This document shows positions 27,368 to 36,224 of a stretch of DNA of 64,000 nt, piece by piece. The position numbers and the translations under genes were made by a program. Position 1 is the first letter of the stretch, and each line of letters opens with the position of its first letter. Under the pieces are notes generated by a model, which worked only from the letters and a program-made list of their open reading frames with translations, was not told where the DNA came from and ran no database searches. Source of the DNA: UBA9214 sp964443845 (GTDB taxonomy: Bacteria; Pseudomonadota; Gammaproteobacteria; UBA9214); assembly GCA_964443845.1 (NCBI GenBank), contig CAYUFA010000006.1:1-64000 (forward strand), in the 5' to 3' direction.

Positions 27368-27613
27368 GGGGACAGACCACTGCTGTCCCACAAACCCCCT
27401 CTCCCTCCGGGAGCAGGGATGCAGGGTTTGTACAGCCGGTGTTGAATTTCATGTCCTGGCCTGGTTAATCACCTGCAAGGCTGCGCATAGTGAAAGACTT
27501 ACTGATGGTTCAACGGATTTATATGGGACAGTAGTGGGGACAGACCACGTTTTTTTACCTCATTGCAGGCCGATTCAGGGATTCGTGGATCGGGAGAAAA
27601 GTGGCCTGTCCCC
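27368..27613. mobile_element. composite short element flanked by GGGGACAGACCAC ends
   Basis: GGGGACAGACCAC occurs at 27368-27380 and again, directly repeated, at 27536-27548. The opposite end AAAAGTGGCCTGTCCCC (27597-27613) is its imperfect inverted partner, so 27536-27613 looks like a small MITE with 17-base ends. The duplicated left end is explained by insertion of another MITE (27377-27537) into it. These GTGGTCTGTCCCC-type ends are common around small proteobacterial mobile repeats. It ends 21 bases before bioF and has no coding capacity. Confidence 0.65.
27377..27537. mobile_element. MITE-like element, short copy
   Basis: A 161-base element with inverted ends CCACTGCTGTCCCA (27377-27390) and TGGGACAGTAGTGG (27524-27537), 13 of 14 complementary. 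It is flanked by the 7-base direct repeat GGACAGA (27370-27376 and 27538-27544), consistent with target duplication. Positions 27409-27537 match 21570-21698 at about 93% by eye. It contains no ORF of interest and is nested inside the other short element between bioB and bioF. Confidence 0.75.
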
Positions 27614-27634
27614 ATTTGCTGCTGCTTGTCACTC

Positions 27635-28801
27635 ATGAAAAACCTTGCTGCACAACTTGAGCTGCGCCGGCGGCAGCACCTGTACCGCAGCCGCAGCGTA
27701 CTGGATGGACCGCAGGGCGTGGAGGTGACGATCGACGGTCGGCGCTGCCTGTCGTTCTGCAGCAATGATTATCTCGCCCTGGCGAACCACCCCGAGGTGG
27801 TGGCGGCCTTTCACCGGGGGCTGGACCGGTACGGTGCCGGTAGCGGCGCCGCCCACCTGGTCAGCGGTCACAGCCGTGCCCATCACGAACTGGAGGAACA
27901 GCTGGCCGATTTCACGCGGCGCCCGCGCGCGCTGCTGTTTTCGACCGGCTACATGGCGAACATCGGGGTGATGGCGGCGTTGCTGGGTCGTGGCGACACG
28001 GTGTTCGGAGACCGGCTCAACCATGCCTCGCTGCTCGATGCGGCGCGCCTGTGCGGTGCGCGCCTGCTGCGCTACCGGCATGCCGATGTGCGGGACCTGG
28101 CCGACCGTCTCGGGTCCGTGACCAGCGGGGAACGGCTGGTGGCCACCGACGGGGTGTTCAGCATGGACGGGGACTGTGCACCGCTGCCGGAGATCGCGGC
28201 AACCTGCGCGCAGCATGGCGCCTGGTGCATGGTTGACGAGGCGCACGGGCTGGGCGTGCTGGGACCGGCCGGGCAGGGCGCCGTGGCGGCCGCCGGACTG
28301 ACACCGGCGCAGGTGCCGGTCCTGATGGGTACGCTGGGCAAGGCGTTCGGCACCAGCGGTGCGTTCGTCGCGGGTAGCGAGGCACTCATCGAAACCCTGG
28401 TCCAGCAGGCGCGCACCTATATCTACACCACGGCCACACCGCCCGCGCTCGCGGTGGCCACGCTGGCCGCGTTGCAGCTGGTACGTACCGGTGCGGAACG
28501 GCGTGCACGCCTGCAGGAACGGGTGCAGCAGTTTCGCGCCGGCGCGGCGCAACTGGGTTTGCGGCTCATGGCCTCGGATACCCCGATCCAGCCGTGGCTG
28601 GTCGGGGACGCAGCGCGGGCCGTGCAGCTCAGCGCGGCCCTGCGCGAGCACGCCATCCTGGTCACCGCCATCCGTCCGCCGACGGTACCGGACGGCAGCG
28701 CGCGCCTGCGCATCACGTTTTCCGCTGCGCACAGCGCGCAGCACGTCGAACGCCTGCTGGATGCGCTGGAGCGGCTGGCCGGCCGGGCGACCATCGAATG
28801 A
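27635..28801 (+). CDS. bioF: 8-amino-7-oxononanoate synthase
   Basis: PLP enzyme condensing pimeloyl-ACP with alanine. The 388-aa protein has SNDYLALANHPEV, the glycine-rich GSGAAHLVSGHS, DEAHGLGVLG and the PLP lysine in TLGKAFGTSG (about Lys 236). The start MKNLAAQLELRRRQHLYR is canonical and lies 21 bases after the end of a MITE, so its leader is made partly of mobile-element sequence. It overlaps bioH by 4 bases. Confidence 0.96.
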   Translation: MKNLAAQLELRRRQHLYRSRSVLDGPQGVEVTIDGRRCLSFCSNDYLALANHPEVVAAFHRGLDRYGAGSGAAHLVSGHSRAHHELEEQLADFTRRPRALLFSTGYMANIGVMAALLGRGDTVFGDRLNHASLLDAARLCGARLLRYRHADVRDLADRLGSVTSGERLVATDGVFSMDGDCAPLPEIAATCAQHGAWCMVDEAHGLGVLGPAGQGAVAAAGLTPAQVPVLMGTLGKAFGTSGAFVAGSEALIETLVQQARTYIYTTATPPALAVATLAALQLVRTGAERRARLQERVQQFRAGAAQLGLRLMASDTPIQPWLVGDAARAVQLSAALREHAILVTAIRPPTVPDGSARLRITFSAAHSAQHVERLLDALERLAGRATIE

Positions 28802-29628
28802 CGCTCTACACCCAGGTTTCCGGCAGCGGTCCGGATCTCGTGCTGATCCATGGCTGGGGCCTGCACGGTGGCATCTGGGACGACCTCGTGCCGTGGCTGG
28901 AGCCGTCGTTCCGGGTCACGCGCGTGGACCTGCCGGGGCACGGGCACAGCGCGTGGTCGGGCGAGGAGACGCTCGCGCAGATGGCCGATGCCGTCCTCGC
29001 GGTGTCGCCGCCCGACGCCGGCTGGGTCGGCTGGTCGCTGGGCGGTCTGGTGGCCATGGCGGCCGCCCTGCGCGCGCCGCAGCGGGTGCGGGCGCTGGCC
29101 CTGCTGGCCTGCACCCCGAGTTTTCTGCGCCGCCCCGGCTGGCCCAGCGCCATGCTGCCTGCCCTGCTCGACAGCTTCGCCGCTGCGCTGGATCAGGATT
29201 ACGTGCGCACGCTGGGTCGCTTTCTCGCCCTGCAGGTGCGCGGCAGCGCACAGGCCACCGAGGTGCTGAGGCACCTGCGTGAACGGATGCTGTCACGCGC
29301 CCAACCGCAGGTGCCGGGACTGCGCGCCGGCCTGACGATCCTGCGGGAGACCGATCTGCGCGCCGCGGTGCACAGCCTGGACCTGCCCGTGCTGTTGCTG
29401 GCGGGCGAGCGGGACAAGCTGGTGCCGCTGCAGGGCATGCGCGCGACCGCCGCCCTCATTCCCGGGGCGCGGCTGTCCGTGATCAAAAAGGCCGGCCATG
29501 CGCCGTTCCTCGCGGCACCGGAGCGGGTGGCCGCGTGGCTGGACGGATTTTTCCGGGTACTCCTGCTGCCGGCGCCACCGGCTACGCAATCCCCGGGCCT
29601 TGCCACGCAGGACGAACATGAACGGTGA
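28798..29628 (+). CDS. bioH: pimeloyl-ACP methyl ester carboxylesterase BioH
   Basis: Alpha/beta hydrolase that removes the methyl ester from pimeloyl-ACP methyl ester, ending the BioC/BioH route. The 276-aa protein has LIHGWGLHGGIWDDL, the nucleophile motif GWSLGGLVA, the acid in AGERDKLVP and His in KAGHAPF. It has a tail of about 20 Pro/Ala-rich residues beyond the usual end. It overlaps bioF by 4 and bioC by 11 bases. Confidence 0.95.
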   Translation: MTLYTQVSGSGPDLVLIHGWGLHGGIWDDLVPWLEPSFRVTRVDLPGHGHSAWSGEETLAQMADAVLAVSPPDAGWVGWSLGGLVAMAAALRAPQRVRALALLACTPSFLRRPGWPSAMLPALLDSFAAALDQDYVRTLGRFLALQVRGSAQATEVLRHLRERMLSRAQPQVPGLRAGLTILRETDLRAAVHSLDLPVLLLAGERDKLVPLQGMRATAALIPGARLSVIKKAGHAPFLAAPERVAAWLDGFFRVLLLPAPPATQSPGLATQDEHER

Positions 29629-30493
29629 CGACGGCTTCCGCCTGGACAAGCGGCAGATGCGCCGTGCCTTTGAACGTGCCGCGGACACCTACGACGCGGC
29701 GGCGGAACTGCAGTACGAGATCGGCGCTCGCCTGCTCGAGCGCATGGACTTCATTCGTCTCCGGCCGCGCCGTATCCTCGACCTCGGCGCCGGCACCGGC
29801 CACTTCAGTGCGGCGCTGCTGGCGCGCTTCCGTGCCGCCGAGGTGGTCGCGCTGGACCTCGCGCCGGGCATGCTGGCGCACACCCGCGCGCGCGGTGGCT
29901 GGCTGCGCAGGCCGCGCTGTGTGTGCGCCGATGCCGAACGCCTGCCGTTTGCTCAAGACAGTTTCGATTTCGTGTTCTCCAACCTGATGCTGCAATGGAG
30001 TACCGACCTGGAGCGGACCTTCGCGGAATTGCGCCGCATCGTTGCGCCGGGCGGGCTGCTGATGTTCACCACCTTCGGTCCGGATACGCTGCAGGAGCTG
30101 CGCGCGAGCTGGGCGGTGGCGGACGGCTATACACACGTGAACCGCTTTACGGACCTGCACGACATCGGCGACCTGTTGCTGCACACCCGCTGGGCCGGTC
30201 CGGTGATGGATTCCGAGCGCATTACCGTGACCTACCGGGAACTGGCTCGCCTGCTGGAGGACCTGCGCCGGATCGGTGCCCACAATGTCACGCAGGGCCG
30301 GCCGCGCGGCCTGACCGGGCACCGGCGCTGGCGCCGCTTCGTGGATGCCTACGAGGGACAGCGTACGCAAGGCGTCCTGCCGGCCAGCTACGAAGTGGTC
30401 TACGGCCATGCCTGGTCCCCCGTCAACAAGCATGCGCTGGCGGGCACTCCCGAGGTGCCGCTGGCGAGCCTGCACCCGCCCGGGACGGAATGA
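29618..30493 (+). CDS. bioC: malonyl-ACP O-methyltransferase BioC
   Basis: SAM-dependent methyltransferase that methylates malonyl-ACP to start pimelate synthesis. The 291-aa protein begins FRLDKRQMRRAFERAADTYDAAAELQ, typical for BioC, followed by the SAM motif ILDLGAGTGHFS, FVFSNLMLQW and TTFGPDTLQELR. It overlaps bioH by 11 bases and is followed by bioD after 4 bases. Confidence 0.95.
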   Translation: MNGDDGFRLDKRQMRRAFERAADTYDAAAELQYEIGARLLERMDFIRLRPRRILDLGAGTGHFSAALLARFRAAEVVALDLAPGMLAHTRARGGWLRRPRCVCADAERLPFAQDSFDFVFSNLMLQWSTDLERTFAELRRIVAPGGLLMFTTFGPDTLQELRASWAVADGYTHVNRFTDLHDIGDLLLHTRWAGPVMDSERITVTYRELARLLEDLRRIGAHNVTQGRPRGLTGHRRWRRFVDAYEGQRTQGVLPASYEVVYGHAWSPVNKHALAGTPEVPLASLHPPGTE

Positions 30494-30497
30494 GACC

Positions 30498-31184
30498 ATG
30501 GCGGCGGCCCGCGGCTGGTTCGTCACCGGTACCGACACCGGGGTCGGCAAGACCCTGGTGAGCCTGGCCCTGATGCAGCGCCTGCAGGACCGGGGATTGC
30601 GGGTGGCCGGGATGAAGCCCGTGGCATCCGGTTGCACCCGCACGGCACGGGGCTTGCGCAATGGGGATGCCGTGCGCCTGCAACGGCAGTCCCCGGTCGC
30701 CCTGGATTATGCGACGGTCAATCCCTATGCCTTCGAACCGCCGATCGCACCGCACATCGCGGCGGCGCAGGCCGGTGTGCGCATGGACCTGGAGACGCTT
30801 CTGGCGGCCTGGGGGCAGATCGCCATGCATGCCGACCGGGTCGTGGTGGAGGGGGCCGGCGGCTGGCTGGTGCCAATCAACGAGGTGGAATCCCTGGCCG
30901 ACCTGGCCGGGCGGCTGGAGCTGGACATCATCCTGGTGGTGGGAATTCGGCTGGGTTGCCTGAACCATGCCTTGCTGAGCGTGGAGTCCATCGAGCGGAA
31001 GGGCCGGAATCTGGCGGGCTGGGTGGCAAATTGCCTGACGCCGGCGGATGCGACCAGCACGGCGAACATCGCCACCCTCGAGGACCGCATCGCGGCGCCG
31101 CTGCTGGGTGTCGTGCCCTTCGAGAGCCCTCCCGACGTCAAATCTGTGGCAGCCTGCCTGACACTGCCTGTTGACCTGTACTGA
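30498..31184 (+). CDS. bioD: dethiobiotin synthetase
   Basis: ATP-dependent enzyme closing the ureido ring of dethiobiotin. The 228-aa protein has the P-loop VTGTDTGVGKTLVS at the N-terminus, GMKPVASGC and VEGAGGWLVPINE. It is the last gene of the bio operon. bioA, the step between BioF and BioD, is not in this operon or window. Confidence 0.95.
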   Translation: MAAARGWFVTGTDTGVGKTLVSLALMQRLQDRGLRVAGMKPVASGCTRTARGLRNGDAVRLQRQSPVALDYATVNPYAFEPPIAPHIAAAQAGVRMDLETLLAAWGQIAMHADRVVVEGAGGWLVPINEVESLADLAGRLELDIILVVGIRLGCLNHALLSVESIERKGRNLAGWVANCLTPADATSTANIATLEDRIAAPLLGVVPFESPPDVKSVAACLTLPVDLY

Positions 31185-31196
31185 CACATATTCTCA

Positions 31197-31224
31197 TTTG
31201 TATCACCGCTACAACTCATATAAA
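31197..31224 (+). promoter_or_regulatory. possible promoter of the DUF2244-cox unit
   Basis: The 159 bases between bioD and the DUF2244 gene are locally AT-rich. TATAAA at 31219-31224 is a good -10; TTTGTA at 31197-31202 with 16-bp spacing is a weak -35. It lies about 120 bases before the DUF2244 start. Confidence 0.35.
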
Positions 31225-31343
31225 ATTCCGCCACTTTTTTCGGGTTGTGGTTGCCCGGCGGGAGTGCTCCGGTTGCGGGGGTGGCGGGCATGCAGTAGCA
31301 TCCGCGTCCTGTTTTTTCGCTCCAGGCAGCTTTCCGGGTACGC

Positions 31344-31838
31344 GTGGTTGAACAGGTTACAGATCCCTCAGGTCGTGATTGTCACTGGATTATCCGACCA
31401 AACCAGTCTCTGTCCTGGCGCCGTGCCGTGCAGGTCTATAGCGCGATGACCGGTGTGATCCTCGGGGTCGGCCTGGTGTTCGCCTGGCACGGTTTCTGGC
31501 CGGTGCTGCCGTTCGCCGGGCTGGAAATCCTGGTGCTGGGAGCCGCGTTTTACCGGTGCCTGTCCCGCAGCCAGATTCGCGAGGTCGTGACGATCACCCG
31601 CGACACGGTTGCCGTGGACCGGGGCCGCAAGCGGCCGGAAGAACACTGGGAATGCCCGCGTGCGTGGGCGCGCATCAACATGGAGCGTGCGCCGATCGCC
31701 TGGTACCCGAGCCGCCTGTCGGTGGCGTTCCAGGGCCGGCAGATCGAGATCGGCCGGTTTCTGAGCGAGATGGAGCGCCAGCAGCTTGCCGTCGAGCTGC
31801 AGGGCATGGTCCGCAGTTACCACTGGCAGCCCGTATAG
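31344..31838 (+). CDS. DUF2244 membrane protein
   Basis: A 164-aa protein of the DUF2244 family with two adjacent transmembrane helices at about residues 30-70 (VYSAMTGVILGVGLVFAWHGFWPVL...) and a soluble C-terminal part with TITRDTVAVDRGR and IEIGRFLSEMERQQLAVEL. Members are often encoded just before cytochrome oxidase subunit II, as here, suggesting a link to oxidase biogenesis; no activity is known. The apparent start is GTG; an ATG at 31446 would cut into the first helix. Confidence 0.78.
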   Translation: MVEQVTDPSGRDCHWIIRPNQSLSWRRAVQVYSAMTGVILGVGLVFAWHGFWPVLPFAGLEILVLGAAFYRCLSRSQIREVVTITRDTVAVDRGRKRPEEHWECPRAWARINMERAPIAWYPSRLSVAFQGRQIEIGRFLSEMERQQLAVELQGMVRSYHWQPV

Positions 31839-31898
31839 CAGCCGCGGGTTACCGGTCAATGCATTGATAACTAGTCTTGTATGTGAGGGAGAGTAAGC

Positions 31899-33038
31899 AT
31901 GTTCGCCAATACACTGAGACGTGCCCTGTGCAGTCTATGGGGGGTGTTCGTACTGCTGGGTGCAGGCAATGCCTTTGCAGGGTTTTCCGATACTCTCAAC
32001 ATGAGGAAGGGTGTTACCGACATCAGCCACCGGGTCTATGACCTGCACATGCTGATCTTCAGCATCTGCGTGGTGGTCTGTATCGGCGTGTTCGCGGTGC
32101 TGATCTACTCGCTCATGCACCATCGCAAGTCGAAGGGTGCCGTTCCCGCCACGTTCCACGAGAGCACCACGGTGGAAATCATCTGGACCACCATCCCGTT
32201 CCTGGTGCTGGTCGGGATGGCGATTCCCGCCACCACCACGCTGCTGGCGCTGGAAGACACCCGGAATCCGGACATGACCATCGAGGTCACCGGTTACCAG
32301 TGGAAATGGAAATATGACTACCTCAACGAGGGCATCAGCTTCTTCAGTGTCCTGAGCACGCCGGTCGACCAGACCAAGCTGGATTCCAGCACGAAAAAGG
32401 ATTCGGAGTACCTGCTGGAGGTCGACAAGCCGGTCGTGGTGCCGATCAACAAGAAGATCCGCTTCCTGTTCACCTCCAACGACGTGATTCATTCCTGGTG
32501 GGTACCGGACCTGGGCTGGAAGCAGGACGCCATACCCGGCTTCGAAAATGACGCCTGGACCGAGCTGAAGAAACCCGGCACGTACCGTGGCAAGTGTGCG
32601 GAACTCTGCGGCAAGGGGCATGGTTACATGCCGATCGTACTGGTCGCCAAGACCCAGGAGGACTACGATGCCTGGGTCGCCGACCAGAAGAAGGCCAGCG
32701 CAGCGGCAGCCGCGGCCGGCAAGAAGACCTGGACCAAGGCAGAGCTGATGGCCAAGGGCCAGTCTGTCTACTCGACTAACTGTGTATTCTGTCACCAGGC
32801 CAATGGCGAAGGTATCCCGGGCCAGTTCCCCGCACTGGCCGGCAGCAAGATTGCTACCGGCCCGGTTGCCGGGCATATCGACCGGGTCATGCACGGCAAG
32901 GCGGGCACCGCGATGCAGGCATTCGGCCCCCAGCTGGACGATGCCGATCTTGCCGCCGTGATCACCTTCGAGCGTAACAGCTTCGGTAATAACACCGGTG
33001 ACGTGGTGCAGCCGTCCGATATCGCGGCCGCACGCTAA
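31899..33038 (+). CDS. coxB: cytochrome c oxidase subunit II with fused cytochrome c domain
   Basis: The 379-aa CuA-bearing subunit of a caa3-type terminal oxidase. It has a signal sequence, two transmembrane helices (about 40-110), the aromatic VTGYQWKWKYDY, and the CuA site CAELCGKGHGYM (Cys 233, Glu 235, Cys 237, His 241, Met 244). A C-terminal cytochrome c domain carries NCVFCH (Cys 295, Cys 298, His 299) and a likely Met ligand in the TAMQAFG region. GAGGGAGAG lies before the ATG. It is followed by coxA after 31 bases. Confidence 0.96.
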   Translation: MFANTLRRALCSLWGVFVLLGAGNAFAGFSDTLNMRKGVTDISHRVYDLHMLIFSICVVVCIGVFAVLIYSLMHHRKSKGAVPATFHESTTVEIIWTTIPFLVLVGMAIPATTTLLALEDTRNPDMTIEVTGYQWKWKYDYLNEGISFFSVLSTPVDQTKLDSSTKKDSEYLLEVDKPVVVPINKKIRFLFTSNDVIHSWWVPDLGWKQDAIPGFENDAWTELKKPGTYRGKCAELCGKGHGYMPIVLVAKTQEDYDAWVADQKKASAAAAAAGKKTWTKAELMAKGQSVYSTNCVFCHQANGEGIPGQFPALAGSKIATGPVAGHIDRVMHGKAGTAMQAFGPQLDDADLAAVITFERNSFGNNTGDVVQPSDIAAAR

Positions 33039-33069
33039 CAATTCGGGAATCCATCCAGAGGTACTAGAC

Positions 33070-34644
33070 ATGAGCGCTACCACACATGACGCACATCATC
33101 ACGGTGCTCCCAGCGGCCTGATGCGCTGGATCACGACCACCAACCACAAGGATATCGGTACCCTGTACCTGTGGTTCTCCTTCATCATGCTGCTGATCGG
33201 CGGCGCGTTTGCGATGGTGATCCGTGCCGAGCTGTTCGAACCGGGCCTGCAGTTCGTGGAGCCGCAGTTCTTCAACGAGATGACCACCATGCACGGCCTG
33301 ATCATGGTGTTCGGCGCCATCATGCCGGCCATGGTCGGCCTGGCCAACTGGCAGATCCCGATGATGATCGGCGCGCCGGACATGGCGTTGCCGCGCATGA
33401 ATAACTGGAGTTTCTGGATCCTGCCGTTCGCCGGTACCATGCTGCTCAGCACCATGTTCATGGACGGCGGCGGTCCCGCCTTCGGCTGGACGTTCTATGC
33501 CCCGCTGTCGACCACGTTCGCGCCGAAGAGCACCGACTTCTTCATCTTCGCGGTGCATATGCTGGGCTTCTCCTCCATCATGGGCTCCATCAACATCATC
33601 GCCACCGTGCTGAACATGCGCGCACCGGGCATGACCCTGATGAAGATGCCGCTGTTCGTCTGGACCTGGTTCATCACCGCGTTCCTGCTGATCGCCGTGA
33701 TGCCGGTGCTGGCCGGTGCGGTGACCATGATGCTGACCGACCGCCATTTCGGCACCAGCTTCTTCAGCGCCGCCGGCGGCGGTGACCCGGTGCTGTTCCA
33801 GCACGTGTTCTGGTTCTTCGGTCACCCCGAGGTGTACATCATGATCCTGCCGGCGTTCGGCGTGATCTCCGAGATCATCCCGACCTTCGCGCGCAAGAAG
33901 CTGTTCGGCTACAGCTCCATGGTGTACGCAACCGCCTCCATCGCCTTCCTGTCGTTCCTGGTCTGGGCGCACCACATGTTCACCACCGGCATGCCGGTGG
34001 CCGGCGAACTGTACTTCATGTACGCCACCGTCATGATTTCCGTGCCGACCGCGGTGAAGGTGTTCAACTGGACGGCCACCATGTGGCGCGGTTCCATGAC
34101 CTTTGAAACCCCGATGCTGTGGGCGGTCGCCTTCGTGTTCCTGTTCAGTATCGGCGGCTTCACCGGCCTGATGCTGGGTGTGGCCCCGTCCGACATGCAG
34201 TACCAGGACAGCTACTTCGTGGTGGCCCACTTCCATTACGTGCTGGTTACCGGCGCACTGTTCGCGATCATCGGCGCGTTCTACTACTGGGTGCCGAAGT
34301 GGACCGGTCATATGTACGACGAGCGCCTCGGCAAGATCCACTTCTGGTGGTCGGTGATTGCCGTGAACATACTGTTTTTCCCGCAGCACTTCCTCGGCCT
34401 GGCCGGCATGCAGCGCCGTGTGCCGGACTACGCACTGCAGTTTGCCGACTGGAACATGGTATCCAGTATCGGTGGTTTCGCCTTCGGTCTGGCGCAGGTG
34501 TTCTTCCTGTATATCGTGATCAGGACGATCCGGGGCGGCAAACCGGCAACCGCGCAGGTGTGGGAAGGTGCGCACGGCCTGGAGTGGACCATTCCGTCAC
34601 CGCCGCCGTATCACACCTTCGAGACGGCGCCGGAAGTCAAGTAG
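33070..34644 (+). CDS. coxA: cytochrome c oxidase subunit I
   Basis: The 524-aa catalytic subunit with 12 transmembrane helices housing the low-spin heme and the heme-CuB centre. Visible landmarks are TTNHKDIGTLYLWFSF, the low-spin-heme His in MTTMHGLIMVFG, FFGHPEVYIMILPAFG with CuB His 252 and cross-linked Tyr 256, VWAHHMFTTGM, and HFHYVLVTGALFA. The E-S-type HPEVY motif places it in the A-family heme-copper oxidases. Heme type (a or o) cannot be read directly; see the missing ctaA. Confidence 0.97.
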   Translation: MSATTHDAHHHGAPSGLMRWITTTNHKDIGTLYLWFSFIMLLIGGAFAMVIRAELFEPGLQFVEPQFFNEMTTMHGLIMVFGAIMPAMVGLANWQIPMMIGAPDMALPRMNNWSFWILPFAGTMLLSTMFMDGGGPAFGWTFYAPLSTTFAPKSTDFFIFAVHMLGFSSIMGSINIIATVLNMRAPGMTLMKMPLFVWTWFITAFLLIAVMPVLAGAVTMMLTDRHFGTSFFSAAGGGDPVLFQHVFWFFGHPEVYIMILPAFGVISEIIPTFARKKLFGYSSMVYATASIAFLSFLVWAHHMFTTGMPVAGELYFMYATVMISVPTAVKVFNWTATMWRGSMTFETPMLWAVAFVFLFSIGGFTGLMLGVAPSDMQYQDSYFVVAHFHYVLVTGALFAIIGAFYYWVPKWTGHMYDERLGKIHFWWSVIAVNILFFPQHFLGLAGMQRRVPDYALQFADWNMVSSIGGFAFGLAQVFFLYIVIRTIRGGKPATAQVWEGAHGLEWTIPSPPPYHTFETAPEVK

Positions 34645-34706
34645 CTTGGTACGGTGCGCGGGCGTCCTGCGCCCGCGCACCGATAAGTCGTGGCAGGTAG
34701 GTGGTT

Positions 34707-34820
34707 ATGGCGCAACGGGGTGACAGGCAGCAGGCGACGCGCAAGTGGATCACGGTGCTGCTGCTGGTGTTGCTGGCGACCGGTTTTTTTGTGGCCAGTT
34801 TCTTTGCCCTGCCGAAATGA
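34707..34820 (+). CDS. small single-helix cytochrome oxidase assembly-type protein
   Basis: A 37-codon ORF between coxA and coxC with a basic start (MAQRGDRQQATRKW) followed by one hydrophobic helix and a short FFALPK end. It matches the position, size and topology of proteins annotated as cytochrome oxidase small assembly protein. In the usual order ctaG/cox11 comes next, but here the following 149 bases (34821-34969) hold no gene. A GTAGGTGG sequence precedes the ATG. Confidence 0.65.
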   Translation: MAQRGDRQQATRKWITVLLLVLLATGFFVASFFALPK

Positions 34821-34969
34821 GGCTGGATCGCGAGGAACGCCTGCTGACGCGGGCAGGCTCATACCATCCTGTAGCGGATTCGCCGGTGCTGGATACGAGG
34901 TGGCAGGTGGCCGGAACGGGCCTGCCACGATTGAAGGGTTAGCAAACGTTTAGCGAGGGAGAAATACCA

Positions 34970-35833
34970 ATGTCAGCATCCAAAGGGGGCTACTACCTGC
35001 CGGAACCCACCCATTGGCCCATCATCGGGTCGATCGGCATGTTCACAATGCTGTTCGGTTTTGCCAATTTCCTGCACGGTGGCACCTGGCTGATCCCGGT
35101 GGCCGGTCTGGCGATCATCATCTTCATGCTGTTCGGCTGGTTCGGCACGGTCATCAGCGAGAGCCTGAGTGGCAAGTACAACGCCCAGGTCGACATGTCG
35201 TTCCGCTGGAGCATGGGCTGGTTCATCTTCTCCGAGGTGATGTTCTTCGCCGCGTTCTTCGGCGCCCTGTTCTACGCCCGCATGTACGCCGTGCCGTGGC
35301 TGGGTGGCGGTGGCAACAAGGTCATGACCCCGGAACTGCTCTGGCACGGTTTCGAGGCGATGTGGCCGACCAACGGCCCGGCGGACGTCGGCGGTACCTT
35401 CAAGCCCATGGAGGCATGGGGCGTGCCGGCCATCAACACCCTGACACTGCTCACCTCCGGCGTCACCGTGACGTGGGCGCACTGGGGCCTGAAGAAGAAC
35501 GACCGTACCCAGCTGATCCTGGGCCTGATGGCCACCGTGGTGCTGGGCGTGCTGTTCCTCTCACTGCAGGCGTTCGAGTATCACCACGCCTATACCGAGA
35601 TGAATCTGACCCTGAAGAGCGGCATCTACGGCACCACATTCTTCATGCTGACCGGTTTCCACGGCCTGCACGTGACGCTGGGTGCGACCATGCTGACCGT
35701 CATCCTGCTGCGCAGCATCAAGGGGCATTTCTCGGCCGAGCACCATTTTGCCTTCGAGGCGGTGGCCTGGTACTGGCACTTCGTGGACGTGGTCTGGCTC
35801 GGCCTGTTCGTGTTCGTGTACTGGCTGGTCTAG
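34970..35833 (+). CDS. coxC: cytochrome c oxidase subunit III
   Basis: The 287-aa polytopic subunit III: YYLPEPTHWPIIGSIGMF, RWSMGWFIFSEVMFFAAFFGALFYAR, LTLLTSGVTVTWAHWGL and the C-terminal FHGLHVTLGATML and WYWHFVDVVWLGLFVFVYWL. GAGGGAGAA precedes the start. It ends the oxidase structural-gene block and is followed by a bidirectional terminator. Confidence 0.97.
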   Translation: MSASKGGYYLPEPTHWPIIGSIGMFTMLFGFANFLHGGTWLIPVAGLAIIIFMLFGWFGTVISESLSGKYNAQVDMSFRWSMGWFIFSEVMFFAAFFGALFYARMYAVPWLGGGGNKVMTPELLWHGFEAMWPTNGPADVGGTFKPMEAWGVPAINTLTLLTSGVTVTWAHWGLKKNDRTQLILGLMATVVLGVLFLSLQAFEYHHAYTEMNLTLKSGIYGTTFFMLTGFHGLHVTLGATMLTVILLRSIKGHFSAEHHFAFEAVAWYWHFVDVVWLGLFVFVYWLV

Positions 35834-35852
35834 GCGGGTCCACACCGGCATG

Positions 35853-35883
35853 AAAAAAGGGCGCTCTCGAGCGCCCTTTTTTT
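35853..35883. terminator. bidirectional Rho-independent terminator
   Basis: A perfect inverted repeat AAAAAAGGGCGCT / AGCGCCCTTTTTT with a CTCG loop and T-runs on both strands sits between convergent coxC and the DUF2909 gene. It should stop transcription from both sides. Confidence 0.92.
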
Positions 35884-35924
35884 ACCGGCCGGGTAATCGG
35901 CAGCCAGGATTGCCGGAGTACCGC

Positions 35925-36134
35925 TCAGCCCCCGAAGCCGTGCGGTCGCAGGAGCCCGGTGGCGTAACCGATCATCAGCAGCACGAACAGCAGCAGTGAC
36001 AGGCTGATACGGACGGTCAGCGCGCGGACGGTCCGTTCCGACGTGCCCTTGTCGCGGACCAGGTAAAACAGGCCGCTGAACAGGCTGCCGACGATGACGA
36101 GCAGGATGAGTATGATGAGGGCTTTGCCGAGCAT
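35925..36134 (-). CDS. DUF2909 twin-transmembrane protein
   Basis: A 69-aa protein with two transmembrane helices separated by a charged loop (LVRDKGTSERTVRALTVR). The pattern fits the DUF2909 twin transmembrane family commonly encoded beside surf1 and oxidase genes. No known function. The start MLGKALIILILL is chosen because it opens the first helix; the longer open frame upstream is antisense to surf1. Confidence 0.75.
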   Translation of the reverse strand: MLGKALIILILLVIVGSLFSGLFYLVRDKGTSERTVRALTVRISLSLLLFVLLMIGYATGLLRPHGFGG

Positions 36135-36224
36135 GCGAAGGTACCGGGTTGTGCAGTTTCCGGGAAGTATACCAGACCTCCCGTGCGCGCTCGCCGCTCG
36201 TTGCCGTCCGGCCAGGCTGAACTC

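Noticed and set aside
33064..34575. 503-codon antisense frame opposite coxA
   Set aside because: Extreme His/Gln/Gly content is the mirror of membrane-helix codons in coxA; no start signal.
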